From contig DKLU01000242.1 of assembly GCA_002455915.1 (NCBI GenBank), positions 1 through 19,550 of the forward strand: 19,550 bases of DNA, in the 5' to 3' direction. The notes beneath the pieces are model-generated. The model ran no database searches and was not told the DNA's origin. It worked only from the letters and a program-made list of their open reading frames with translations. A program made the translations under genes and the position numbers. Positions within the stretch are counted from its first letter, which is position 1. Every line of letters starts with the position of its first letter. The DNA comes from Chryseobacterium sp. UBA6632. Lineage in GTDB: Bacteria > Bacteroidota > Bacteroidia > Flavobacteriales > Weeksellaceae. Positions 7,682 to 14,791 of this stretch are shown one piece after another.

Positions 7682-8653
7682 TTAATGATCAGAAGTCTCT
7701 TTTTCCAAGATCTTCTTCACATTCTGTTTATTTACCTTATTTTTTACAATAAGTTTTGAAAGTTTCCCGGTAATATAAGGTGCCGCTACAGACACTCCGG
7801 AAACCGTTTCTTTTTTATTAAGTGCCATTGTTACGGCAATATCTTCAGAAGGAGCATAGACGTCTATGTTTTTTCCTTCGTTGGAAAAGTCTGCTCTTTG
7901 TTTCAGATCTTTATCAAGACCGCCGATCACAATTACGTTGGGCAGCACAATATTGGCAGGCACATCCTGAGATGTTTCTATATTTTTTCCGTCATTTCCG
8001 CAAGCTACAACAAACGTTATTTCGGGATGTTTCTTAAAATTCTTTTCTAAAGAGTTTTTGAAACTGTTGATCCACTTTTGGGAATTTTGAGTTCGTTCTT
8101 CCAAATTTTTTCCAAAATTAGGATTCTTTTCTATAATTCCTTCAAGGATCTGCCCAAAACTGATGTTCACAAGCTGTACTTTATTTTTACTAAAATAATC
8201 AATAGATTGTTGAATAAACTGATCCATTCTTTCCAGCTCCTGTGGCAACTGTTTTATTCTTTCTTCAACCGAAAGTTGTAGCAAACCTGATTTCTCAAGT
8301 CTTTCCGTTGTGTAAACAAAGCCCACTCCGTATAATTCTACATTTGGGTTTTGCTGAAGAATTACCGAGGCGATTGCCGTTCCATGATCATAATCATCCT
8401 GATTTCCTTCGTTGGCCACAAATGTTTCCGGAACCAATCTTTCAAACTCATTAAAGCTAATTCCGTGAATATCGTCTACATAACCGTTTCCATCATCATC
8501 TTTAGCATTAATGCTTTCTTTTGTGTTTGTATAAACATTATTTTTCGGAAGTGAATTAACATCAAACCTTTCCCATATCCCCACTTTTACCTTTTGTGAT
8601 AAAAGAAGGCTGCCTTTTAAAGCAAACAATAAGAAAAAGCTTTTGTAATTCAT
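7682..8653 (-). CDS. Secreted subtilisin-like (S8 family) serine peptidase, atypical
   Basis: A 323-residue protein with a signal peptide (about 1-19), so exported. Subtilase features are the DDDGNGYVDDIHG loop (52-64) seen in Bacteroidota S8 enzymes, the histidine motif DHGTAIAS (89-96, His90), the oxyanion asparagine in ACGNDG (217-222, Asn220) and the serine motif SGVSVAAP (285-292, Ser288). The usual Asp motif (D-T/S-G) is not present: the equivalent strand reads VKVGIWERFD (22-31), with Glu28 at the expected Asp position. It is short, with no propeptide or C-terminal sorting domain visible. It sits inside the suf cluster, with no obvious link to Fe-S assembly. It may be a reduced or inactive member; the fold assignment is firm, the activity uncertain. 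Confidence 0.85.
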   Translation of the reverse strand: MNYKSFFLLFALKGSLLLSQKVKVGIWERFDVNSLPKNNVYTNTKESINAKDDDGNGYVDDIHGISFNEFERLVPETFVANEGNQDDYDHGTAIASVILQQNPNVELYGVGFVYTTERLEKSGLLQLSVEERIKQLPQELERMDQFIQQSIDYFSKNKVQLVNISFGQILEGIIEKNPNFGKNLEERTQNSQKWINSFKNSLEKNFKKHPEITFVVACGNDGKNIETSQDVPANIVLPNVIVIGGLDKDLKQRADFSNEGKNIDVYAPSEDIAVTMALNKKETVSGVSVAAPYITGKLSKLIVKNKVNKQNVKKILEKETSDH

Positions 8654-8691
8654 CCTAAAACTTTTATACCCTTTAAAGTGGGTTACTTTTT

Positions 8692-8714
8692 TATTTAAAC
8701 ATTAAGAATTTAAG
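8692..8714. repeat. Direct repeat copy 1 flanking the GxxExxY gene
   Basis: The 23 bases match 9243-9265 with one difference (A/G at the tenth base). Together with the bases that follow, this copy can also form an imperfect hairpin (ACATTAAGAATTT with AAATTCTAATGT). Confidence 0.7.
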
Positions 8715-8744
8715 CAAAATTCTAATGTATGATTTATTTTAAGC

Positions 8745-8762
8745 AAATCAATAAATTGATTT
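8745..8762. repeat. Perfect small palindrome after the GxxExxY gene
   Basis: AAATCAAT and ATTGATTT form an 8-bp inverted repeat with a two-base centre, 36 bases beyond the GxxExxY stop codon. It is AT-rich and lacks a clear T-run on the minus strand, so it is at best a weak terminator or a protein-binding site. Confidence 0.35.
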
Positions 8763-8797
8763 AAATTAAGATTTTTAAGTTTATTCCTGCTTTATAA

Positions 8798-9217
8798 TTA
8801 CTCAGGAAGCTTTGTGAAATATTCATTTACTAGAGGAATCATAGATTTTGTAATATTATCTGTGTAAAAATTAATCAAAAGACCTTGAGGCTTCTTCAAA
8901 ATTTTCATATAAGTCATCAATTGAGCTTGATGAACAGGTAATATACTTTCTACCGTCTTGATTTCTATAATAATTGTTTCATTCACTAACAAATCAACTT
9001 TTAGCGGAGTTTCAATCTCAATTTTTCCATAATTGATTTTGGTACTCAGTTGTTGATTAACTAAAAATCCTTTTTCTTTTAATTCATATGCTAAACACAT
9101 TTCATAAACACTTTCCAGCAAACCAGGACCTAATTCTCTATGAACCTTGATTGCACATCCTATGACGTCATAAGAAAGCTGTGTTATTTGTGTTTTTGTC
9201 ATATCAATTTTCTTCAA
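8798..9217 (-). CDS. GxxExxY protein (PD-(D/E)XK nuclease-like fold)
   Basis: Belongs to the GxxExxY family, common in Bacteroidota and many environmental genomes, whose cellular role is not established. The naming motif is GLLESVY (32-38), preceded by the characteristic KVHRELGPG (24-32). Asp75 (KVDLLV) and Glu85-x-Lys87 (IEIKT) give the D...ExK pattern of PD-(D/E)XK nuclease-like folds, followed by QLMTYMK (99-105). The length of 139 residues is somewhat above the 125-130 typical of the family; translation may start at Met6 instead of Met1. It lies between sufB and the subtilisin-like gene and is flanked by near-identical 23-base direct repeats, which suggests insertion into an older suf operon. 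Nuclease activity is inference only. Confidence 0.9.
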   Translation of the reverse strand: MKKIDMTKTQITQLSYDVIGCAIKVHRELGPGLLESVYEMCLAYELKEKGFLVNQQLSTKINYGKIEIETPLKVDLLVNETIIIEIKTVESILPVHQAQLMTYMKILKKPQGLLINFYTDNITKSMIPLVNEYFTKLPE

Positions 9218-9242
9218 AAGAATTGATTTATCAATTCCTTAA

Positions 9243-9265
9243 TATTTAAACGTTAAGAATTTAAG
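9243..9265. repeat. Direct repeat copy 2 flanking the GxxExxY gene
   Basis: Matches 8692-8714 at 22 of 23 bases, in the same orientation and 551 bases apart. It lies 25 bases before the GxxExxY start and 36 bases after the sufB stop codon. Confidence 0.7.
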
Positions 9266-9301
9266 AGAATAAAAACTTAATTTCTTAATGTTAAAAAAAA
9301 A

Positions 9302-10750
9302 TTATCCTACTGAACCTTCCAAAGAAATCTCCAATAACTTTTGAGCTTCAATAGCAAATTCCATAGGAAGTTTATTTAAAACCTCTTTGCTGAACCCGTT
9401 TACAATCAAAGCAATTGCTCTTTCTGTATCGATTCCTCTTTGGTTACAATAGAAAATCTGATCTTCTCCAATTTTTGAAGTCGTAGCTTCGTGCTCCAAT
9501 TGAGCTGTCGGATCTTTAATTTCTATGTAAGGGAAAGTGTGAGCCCCACATTCGTTACCCATCAACAAAGAATCACACTGCGAGAAGTTTCTCGCTCCTT
9601 TTGCAGTTGGCATTACTTTTACCAAACCTCTGTAAGAATTCTGAGATTTTCCTGCAGAAATACCTTTAGAAATAATCGTAGATTTCGTATTTTTTCCGAG
9701 GTGAATCATCTTTGTTCCTGTATCTGCATATTGATGATTATTCGTCACGGCAATGGAGTAGAACTCACCGATTGAGTTGTCACCTTTCAAAATACAAGAA
9801 GGATATTTCCAAGTTACAGCAGAACCTGTTTCAACCTGAGTCCAAGAGATTTTTGCATTCTTTTCGCAAAGTCCTCTTTTCGTTACAAAATTGAAAACTC
9901 CACCTTTTCCTTCTTCATTTCCAGGATACCAGTTCTGAACGGTTGAATATTTAATTTCAGCATTATCCATTGCGATCAACTCAACAACTGCTGCGTGAAG
10001 CTGGTTTTCATCTCTTGATGGTGCTGTACACCCTTCCAAATAAGATACATAACTTCCTTCATCTGCAATTACAAGCGTTCTTTCAAACTGACCTGTTCCT
10101 GCTTGATTGATACGGAAATACGTAGATAATTCCATTGGACATTTTACCCCTTTTGGAATATAGCAGAAACTTCCGTCAGAGAAAACTGCGGAATTCAATG
10201 CTGAATAAAAATTATCTCCTCTTGGAACTACTTTTCCAAGATATTTTCTTACCAAATCAGGATGATTTTTAATCGCTTCAGAGATAGAACAGAAAATAAT
10301 TCCTTTTTCCATCAAAGTTTCCTGAAAAGTTGTTTTTACAGAAACTGAATCAATTACGATATCTACCGCAACTCCTGAAAGTCTTTTTTGTTCCTCGATA
10401 TTGATTCCTAATTTCTCAAAAGTTTTCAATAATTCAGGATCAACTTCGTCTAAACTTTCCAGTTCCGGTTTTGCTTTTGGCGCAGCGTAATATTTAATCG
10501 CTTGAAAATCTGGCTTTTCGTATTTAATGTTTGCCCATTCCGGCTCCACCATTTTCAGCCAAATTCTGAAAGATTCCAAACGCCATTCTGTCATCCATTC
10601 CGGCTCTTCTTTTTTTGCAGAAATCGCACGGACGATATCTTCATTTAAACCCGTCGGGAAATCTTCGTAATCGATTTTGGTTTCCCAACCGAATTCATAT
10701 TTTTTATTTTCTAAGTCGACGCGTAAATCGTCCTCTGTATATTTGCTCAT
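9302..10750 (-). CDS. sufB: Fe-S cluster assembly scaffold subunit SufB
   Basis: The main scaffold subunit of SufBC2D, on which nascent Fe-S clusters are built. The 482 residues are slightly shorter than E. coli SufB, and conserved sites align at a constant offset of 13: Cys241 (YLEGCTAP) for Cys254, Cys392 ([10 protein letters not shown]) for Cys405, and Glu421 (EHEATTS) for Glu434. All three functionally important residues are thus present. The C-terminus ends in the typical SLEGSVG. It follows the A-type carrier gene by 72 bases, a gap that contains a 12-bp hairpin. sufS and sufE are not in the window. Confidence 0.97.
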   Translation of the reverse strand: MSKYTEDDLRVDLENKKYEFGWETKIDYEDFPTGLNEDIVRAISAKKEEPEWMTEWRLESFRIWLKMVEPEWANIKYEKPDFQAIKYYAAPKAKPELESLDEVDPELLKTFEKLGINIEEQKRLSGVAVDIVIDSVSVKTTFQETLMEKGIIFCSISEAIKNHPDLVRKYLGKVVPRGDNFYSALNSAVFSDGSFCYIPKGVKCPMELSTYFRINQAGTGQFERTLVIADEGSYVSYLEGCTAPSRDENQLHAAVVELIAMDNAEIKYSTVQNWYPGNEEGKGGVFNFVTKRGLCEKNAKISWTQVETGSAVTWKYPSCILKGDNSIGEFYSIAVTNNHQYADTGTKMIHLGKNTKSTIISKGISAGKSQNSYRGLVKVMPTAKGARNFSQCDSLLMGNECGAHTFPYIEIKDPTAQLEHEATTSKIGEDQIFYCNQRGIDTERAIALIVNGFSKEVLNKLPMEFAIEAQKLLEISLEGSVG

Positions 10751-10769
10751 TATTTTTTTTTAAGATTTC

Positions 10770-10810
10770 AGAAGCTAAATACCAAATTTATCATCTGATA
10801 TTTAGCTTCT
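10770..10810. repeat. 12-bp inverted repeat between the A-type carrier gene and sufB
   Basis: AGAAGCTAAATA (10770-10781) and TATTTAGCTTCT (10799-10810) are perfectly complementary, with a 17-base loop. Read on the minus strand, no T-run follows, so it is not a normal terminator. The loop holds TAAATTTG (10783-10790 minus), which fits the -7 promoter motif 33 bases before the sufB start. It may be an mRNA processing or stability element, an operator over a secondary promoter, or a leaky attenuator. Confidence 0.7.
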
Positions 10811-10822
10811 AATGTCTTTTTC

Positions 10823-11152
10823 TTACAAAGAAAAACTTTCTCCACACCCACATGTTCTGGATGCGTTAGGATTGTTAAAAACAAACCCTTTTCCGTTCAA
10901 ACCTCCTGAATATTCAAGAGTTGTTCCTGCTAAATAAAGGATGGATTTTTTATCTACAACAATTTTGATATCGTTATCTTCAAAAATCTGATCTGCATCA
11001 GACTTTTTATTGTCAAATCCCAAAACATATTCTAAACCAGAACATCCTCCGCTTTTTACTCCAACTCTTATATAATCTTCAGCAGCGTTGAAGCCATCCT
11101 CTGTCATCAGCTGGATTGCTTTTACTTTTGCTTGATCTGATACTTTTATCAT
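10823..11152 (-). CDS. A-type iron-sulfur carrier protein (SufA/IscA/ErpA family)
   Basis: A small cytoplasmic protein that carries Fe-S clusters from the scaffold to target proteins. Its 109 residues match the family. The three conserved cluster-binding cysteines are present: Cys37 in GGCSGLEY, and Cys101 and Cys103 in the C-terminal CGCGESFSL. It is the first gene of the suf cluster and is preceded by the best-formed promoter in the window. The position next to sufB supports a SufA role, but sequence alone does not separate SufA from IscA or ErpA, so no symbol is assigned. Confidence 0.95.
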   Translation of the reverse strand: MIKVSDQAKVKAIQLMTEDGFNAAEDYIRVGVKSGGCSGLEYVLGFDNKKSDADQIFEDNDIKIVVDKKSILYLAGTTLEYSGGLNGKGFVFNNPNASRTCGCGESFSL

Positions 11153-11180
11153 TGTATTTATTTAGAATGATTTAATGATG

Positions 11181-11212
11181 CAAAAATACAAACTAATTTC
11201 CGCAATCTCAAA
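11181..11212 (-). promoter_or_regulatory. Promoter of the suf cluster
   Basis: On the minus strand, TTTG (11209-11212) and TATTTTTG (11181-11188) are separated by 20 bases, an excellent match to the Bacteroidota -33/-7 consensus. It lies 29 bases before the A-type carrier start codon. No obvious regulator site was recognised around it. Confidence 0.7.
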
Positions 11213-11293
11213 TCGATGATGTCTATTTTAACGATTTTACGTTCAGATAAGTTTATGAGTGTTAAAAATTCTATAAATTCTTTTTTGTAAATA

Positions 11294-11321
11294 TTGTGAT
11301 TCTGTTTTTGATTTAACTTTG
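11294..11321 (+). promoter_or_regulatory. Promoter of the GLPGLI gene pair
   Basis: TTG (11294-11296) and TAACTTTG (11314-11321) are spaced by 17 bases, close to the Bacteroidota consensus. The ATG of the first GLPGLI gene lies 28 bases after the -7 element. It is divergent from the suf promoter within the same roughly 200-base gap. Confidence 0.6.
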
Positions 11322-11349
11322 AATTACAATTTTTATCTATAAAGTATAA

Positions 11350-12252
11350 ATGAAAAAAAAGCTACATTTCTTTTTTGCGTTGCTTTTGGTGACGGCGGTT
11401 TATGGGCAAACCACAAGATTCGTCTATGAGACTTCGGTGAATCCGGATTCGATTAATCTGGTGAGTTTGAAGAGTGAAAAAACATTTCTGGATGTTAAAG
11501 AAAATCGATCATTATTTATTAGTGAAAATAAATTAATTAAAGATTCTCTCTTTGCTTCTTTTAAACCTGAAGAAAAAGAAAATAAAAAAGAGAAGAAAGA
11601 ACTTTCAAAGCAAGGAGCTAAAAAAGACTTGGAGCACACATTTTTTGATTATTATATTACCAAAAATATTGCAGATCAAAAAGTGTATTATCATGAGAAA
11701 GTGTTTAATAAACAAATTTATTATCAGGAAGATAGACCGATAAAATGGGAAGTGACGAATGATATTCAAAAGCAGAATGGATATCAGTCTCAAAAAGCAA
11801 CCGCAATTTTCGGAGGAAGAATCTGGACGGCTTGGTTTACAAAAGATATTCCTATTTCTGACGGCCCGTATAAATTTTCTGGTTTACCGGGATTGATTGT
11901 GAAACTGGAAGATGATAAAGGAGATTATAAATTTGATTTAATTAAAAAAATCATGATTAAAAACGCCTTTGAAGAGCCGGTGAATTCTGAGGCAAAAGTA
12001 AGCACAAGAATTGATTTTAAAGGAGATATAGCCGCTTTAGAGTTGGAAGCAAAAAGTAACAGAAAAGCTTTCTCTTCAAGTGATCGGGGAGGAAAACGCG
12101 GTGGCGGTATGAGAGGAAATGGGCCTCCTAACGGAATGGGAATGCCCCCAGGAAATGAAGGTGATGGAATGATGCAAATGCCAAATGCCAATTTAGGAGC
12201 TCAGGCGGCTTTCAACAGTGAAATCAGCCAAAATCCCATTGAACTAAAATAA
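11350..12252 (+). CDS. GLPGLI family protein, first of a tandem pair
   Basis: An exported protein of the GLPGLI family, restricted largely to Bacteroidota and of unknown function. The signal peptide covers about 1-19 (cleavage after AVYG, before Gln20). The name-giving motif GLPGLIV is at 178-184, just after DGPYKF, and is preceded by FGGRIWTAWFT (154-164). Residues 72-92 are very lysine/glutamate-rich, and about 245-275 form a glycine, methionine and proline-rich low-complexity tail ending in NPIELK. Of 300 residues the conserved core is shared with the next gene, which starts 17 bases later; the pair is clearly a duplication and probably one operon. Confidence 0.9.
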   Translation: MKKKLHFFFALLLVTAVYGQTTRFVYETSVNPDSINLVSLKSEKTFLDVKENRSLFISENKLIKDSLFASFKPEEKENKKEKKELSKQGAKKDLEHTFFDYYITKNIADQKVYYHEKVFNKQIYYQEDRPIKWEVTNDIQKQNGYQSQKATAIFGGRIWTAWFTKDIPISDGPYKFSGLPGLIVKLEDDKGDYKFDLIKKIMIKNAFEEPVNSEAKVSTRIDFKGDIAALELEAKSNRKAFSSSDRGGKRGGGMRGNGPPNGMGMPPGNEGDGMMQMPNANLGAQAAFNSEISQNPIELK

Positions 12253-12269
12253 CAAGATTTATACATAAA

Positions 12270-13139
12270 ATGAAAAAAATAGGAATTATTGTTTTGGGGC
12301 TGTTCATGCAGACCATTTTTGCACAAACGAACAGATTTGTGTATCAGGTAACTATGAAACCTAATGCAGCAGATAAAAACGACGTGAAAACGGAGAATGC
12401 ATATTTAGATATTTCGGCAGAGAAATCACTTTTTTACTCTGAAAACAGAATTAAAAGAGATTCTATCATGCAGCAGAATTTCCAAAGTGGGGGAGCGAGA
12501 GGTTTCAACAGAGATCAAATGGAAAGTTTAAGATCGAATATCAATTATACGGTTGAAAAAGATAAAGCAAACCAAAAAACGTTCTTTAAAGATAGATTGG
12601 GTCGAGATGTATATCAATATGAAGAAGATCGCCCGATCAGCTGGAAAATTTTATCTGAAACGATGAAAATTGGTGATTATAAAGTACAAAAAGCAGAAAC
12701 TGATTTCGGTGGCAGAAAATGGACGGCTTGGTTTACCACAGATTTACCTTATCAGGACGGTCCGTATAAATTCGGTGGACTTCCGGGATTGATCGTAAAA
12801 GTAGAAGACGCTCAGGGAGAATATTCTTTTGATTTAATGAAAAACTATAAAATTTCAGATTTTCCTTCGATGAATCAGTTTGGGAATACCATTAAAGTAA
12901 AAAGAACAGATTTTGTAAAGCAACAGGAAAAATTTAAATCAGATCCGGTTTCATTTATGAGTAATCAAGGAGGTGGATTTAGCCAAACCCGAATGGGCGG
13001 CGGTGGAATTGCTCCTCCAAGATCCGGCGGCGGTGGCGGAGGAAACCGTGGCGGTAATGGTGGTGATTTCAGAAAAAGAATGGAAGACCGAGTGAAAGAG
13101 GAAGCCAAAAATAACAGCAATCCGATTGAATTAAAATAA
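12270..13139 (+). CDS. GLPGLI family protein, second of a tandem pair
   Basis: A paralogue of the preceding gene: 289 residues with signal peptide about 1-18 (IFA before Gln19), the shared opening T-N/T-RFVY, the segment FGGRKWTAWFT (146-156), DGPYKF and GLPGLIV (170-176), and the same C-terminal NPIELK. The C-terminal region from about 222 to 265 is a glycine-rich low-complexity tail. The two proteins differ in the linker after the signal peptide: this one lacks the lysine/glutamate-rich stretch. Function unknown; it probably acts in the periplasm or at the outer membrane. A strong terminator follows within 5 bases of the stop codon. Confidence 0.9.
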   Translation: MKKIGIIVLGLFMQTIFAQTNRFVYQVTMKPNAADKNDVKTENAYLDISAEKSLFYSENRIKRDSIMQQNFQSGGARGFNRDQMESLRSNINYTVEKDKANQKTFFKDRLGRDVYQYEEDRPISWKILSETMKIGDYKVQKAETDFGGRKWTAWFTTDLPYQDGPYKFGGLPGLIVKVEDAQGEYSFDLMKNYKISDFPSMNQFGNTIKVKRTDFVKQQEKFKSDPVSFMSNQGGGFSQTRMGGGGIAPPRSGGGGGGNRGGNGGDFRKRMEDRVKEEAKNNSNPIELK

Positions 13140-13143
13140 AAAT

Positions 13144-13174
13144 AAAATCCCTGAAGCAGCTCTTCAGGGATTTT
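13144..13174. terminator. Bidirectional terminator between GLPGLI pair and metallopeptidase
   Basis: AAAATCCCTGAAG and CTTCAGGGATTTT form a perfect 13-bp stem with a 5-base loop, in the 60-base gap between convergent genes. A- and T-runs on the two sides allow termination of both. Confidence 0.88.
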
Positions 13175-13199
13175 CTATATGATTTTTAAATAATTTAAG

Positions 13200-14057
13200 T
13201 TATCTCAAAAGCTGATTAAAAGTATCACCTTGCTTGATATCACCTGTGTTGTAGCCCTTCATAAACCATTCTTTACGCTGTGCAGAAGAACCATGCGTAA
13301 AGCTTTCCTGATTCACATAACCTTGTGATCTTTTTTGAATATTATCATCACCCACAGCTTCTGCAGCTTCAATCGCCGACTGAATGTCTCCGGGCTCTAA
13401 AATATGTTCTCGGCTATCGGTTTGTTTTGCCCAAACTCCTGCAAAAAAATCTGCCTGAAGCTCTGTCGCAACAGAAACCTGATTCATTTTTGCTTCAGAA
13501 AACCTTCCGCTTCTTCTCATATTATCAACTTCCTGCGTAGTTCCCAACAGCGTTTGAACGTGATGCCCAACTTCATGCGCCAATACATAAGCAATGGTAA
13601 ATTCCGTAACTTTTGCACCAAATCTGGATTGTAGTTCATTAAAAAAGCTCATATCCATATATACACTCTGGTCGGCCGGACAGTAAAATGGTCCCATAGC
13701 AGATTGTGCAATACCGCAGCCAGATTGGGTGGTATTTTCAAAAAGAATAATCTTAGGAGCTCTGTAGGTCATTCCGTTTTGTTGGAAGATTTTATCCCAG
13801 GTTTCAATATTCCATTTTCCCATCATGTCTACCATTTCTCCAATTTTCTGCTCATTGGGAGTCAGTTGTCTCTGTTCCGTTCTGGGAGCGTTATTTCCAG
13901 CTCCTGAAGAAAGAATAGAAGAAGGGTCTCCGCCTAAGAAAAATATAATCGCAGCAATAATAAGGGTACCCAAACCACCCCCAACGAGGGCACCTCCGCC
14001 ACCGCCGGAACCTCTTCGGTCTTCCACATTACCACCTCTGTCGTCTGTCCATTTCAT
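13200..14057 (-). CDS. Neutral zinc metallopeptidase (YpfJ-like family)
   Basis: A 285-residue member of the putative neutral zinc metallopeptidase family (Pfam Zn_peptidase, as E. coli YpfJ). The N-terminus is charged and glycine-rich (1-30), followed by one transmembrane segment (about 28-43), so the catalytic part is probably periplasmic and membrane-anchored. The zinc motif HEVGHH (161-166) gives two histidine ligands and the catalytic glutamate; ATELQADFFAGVW (197-209) probably supplies the third ligand. Conserved CPADQSVYMD (126-135) and FTHGSSAQR-type C-terminal motifs are also present. Substrate unknown. It faces the GLPGLI genes across a shared terminator and is divergent from the lipoprotein genes. 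Confidence 0.93.
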   Translation of the reverse strand: MKWTDDRGGNVEDRRGSGGGGGALVGGGLGTLIIAAIIFFLGGDPSSILSSGAGNNAPRTEQRQLTPNEQKIGEMVDMMGKWNIETWDKIFQQNGMTYRAPKIILFENTTQSGCGIAQSAMGPFYCPADQSVYMDMSFFNELQSRFGAKVTEFTIAYVLAHEVGHHVQTLLGTTQEVDNMRRSGRFSEAKMNQVSVATELQADFFAGVWAKQTDSREHILEPGDIQSAIEAAEAVGDDNIQKRSQGYVNQESFTHGSSAQRKEWFMKGYNTGDIKQGDTFNQLLR

Positions 14058-14107
14058 AATAATAAATTTTGTAAGTAAATTTAAAATTAATATTAAAGCT
14101 AATTGAT

Positions 14108-14115
14108 TATTTTTG
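14108..14115 (+). promoter_or_regulatory. Candidate -7 element of the lipoprotein operon
   Basis: TATTTTTG fits TAnnTTTG and lies 17 bases before the GTG start of the first lipoprotein gene. No good -33 element is visible in this AT-rich divergent gap, so it is tentative. Confidence 0.4.
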
Positions 14116-14132
14116 AAAAAAAATATAACTAA

Positions 14133-14459
14133 GTGAAAAAAATTAAATGGAGCCTTTTTTTGATAAGTGGTTTTACTTTATTAGCATGTAGTAATAATGA
14201 ATTTAAAGAAGATGAAGTAAGCACAGTCAATAAAAAAGCTGCTGTAGAAACCGAACTTTCCATACAACATTTGGCTTCTGAAGATGTATTAATTACGAAA
14301 CATAAAATCTGGAAAGACAATATTCTGCTTAAAGAAATTGTAAAAAGAGATACCATCCCGAGTTTAGGAGATACTATCCAGACAGTGGAAGATGAAGAAG
14401 GTAATTCTCATGTTGCCCACACGAAGAAAGATTACGAATTTTTTATAACCGTTCAGTAA
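14133..14459 (+). CDS. Small lipoprotein of unknown function
   Basis: A 108-residue protein I do not recognise. It opens MKKIKWSLFLISGFTLLAC: a basic start, a hydrophobic stretch and a lipobox with Cys19, so it is a probable lipoprotein. The mature part is acidic and lysine-rich with no clear domain. The start codon is GTG at 14133; a TAA lies directly upstream in frame and no ATG gives the signal peptide, so GTG is the only sensible start. It is the first gene of a tight set: the next begins 2 bases after its stop, and the YgiC-like gene follows that. This suggests a shared envelope-related role, but the function is unknown. Confidence 0.82.
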   Translation: MKKIKWSLFLISGFTLLACSNNEFKEDEVSTVNKKAAVETELSIQHLASEDVLITKHKIWKDNILLKEIVKRDTIPSLGDTIQTVEDEEGNSHVAHTKKDYEFFITVQ

Positions 14460-14461
14460 TC

Positions 14462-14788
14462 ATGAAAAAATCAAATTCTATAAAATTGCTTTTCGTGACG
14501 GGAATTCTTTCTGCTTGCACTCAGGAAAAACCCAAATATGCCAATGAGAAAAAAGTGTATATGAGATCTGATACCACAGCTTCTTATACGAGAACACATG
14601 GCTTTATGCCGGGATATTTTTGGTATCACGCTTTCAGACCTTACGGAGGTTTTCACAATGGTTCCTATCAAAAAGCAGGATATTATAGTGATGCGATTAG
14701 TTCAAAATCAAATATCGGCAGAAATACATACAAAGGGAAAGTATCAAGAGGCGGATTGGGGAGAAGCGGATTCCGCGCATCATCATAA
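14462..14788 (+). CDS. Small lipoprotein, possibly YgiB-like
   Basis: A 108-residue protein with a signal peptide and a lipobox-like LSAC (Cys19), so a probable lipoprotein. The mature part is rich in tyrosine, serine, glycine and basic residues (FMPGYFWYHAFRPYGG, about 48-63) and ends in a stretch with RGGLGRSGF. The lipoprotein signal, the polar low-complexity body and a late RGG(L/F)G motif recall E. coli YgiB, and the gene lies 3 bases before a ygiC-like gene, as ygiB does. Similarity is weak and much of it compositional, so the YgiB relation is inference from motif and context. Biological role unknown. Confidence 0.82.
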   Translation: MKKSNSIKLLFVTGILSACTQEKPKYANEKKVYMRSDTTASYTRTHGFMPGYFWYHAFRPYGGFHNGSYQKAGYYSDAISSKSNIGRNTYKGKVSRGGLGRSGFRASS

Positions 14789-14791
14789 ATT

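Noticed and set aside
7682..9217. A novel Fe-S-linked protease/nuclease system inside the suf cluster
   Set aside because: Both gene families are common and scattered in Bacteroidota; the repeats around the GxxExxY gene fit insertion better than a dedicated function. Kept only as a cluster-layout finding.
8692..9265. Insertion sequence with terminal repeats
   Set aside because: The repeats are direct rather than inverted and the enclosed gene is not a transposase.
13825..14106. Plus-strand frame with a proline-rich end
   Set aside because: It is the complement of the glycine-rich N-terminus of the metallopeptidase; proline runs are expected opposite glycine codons.
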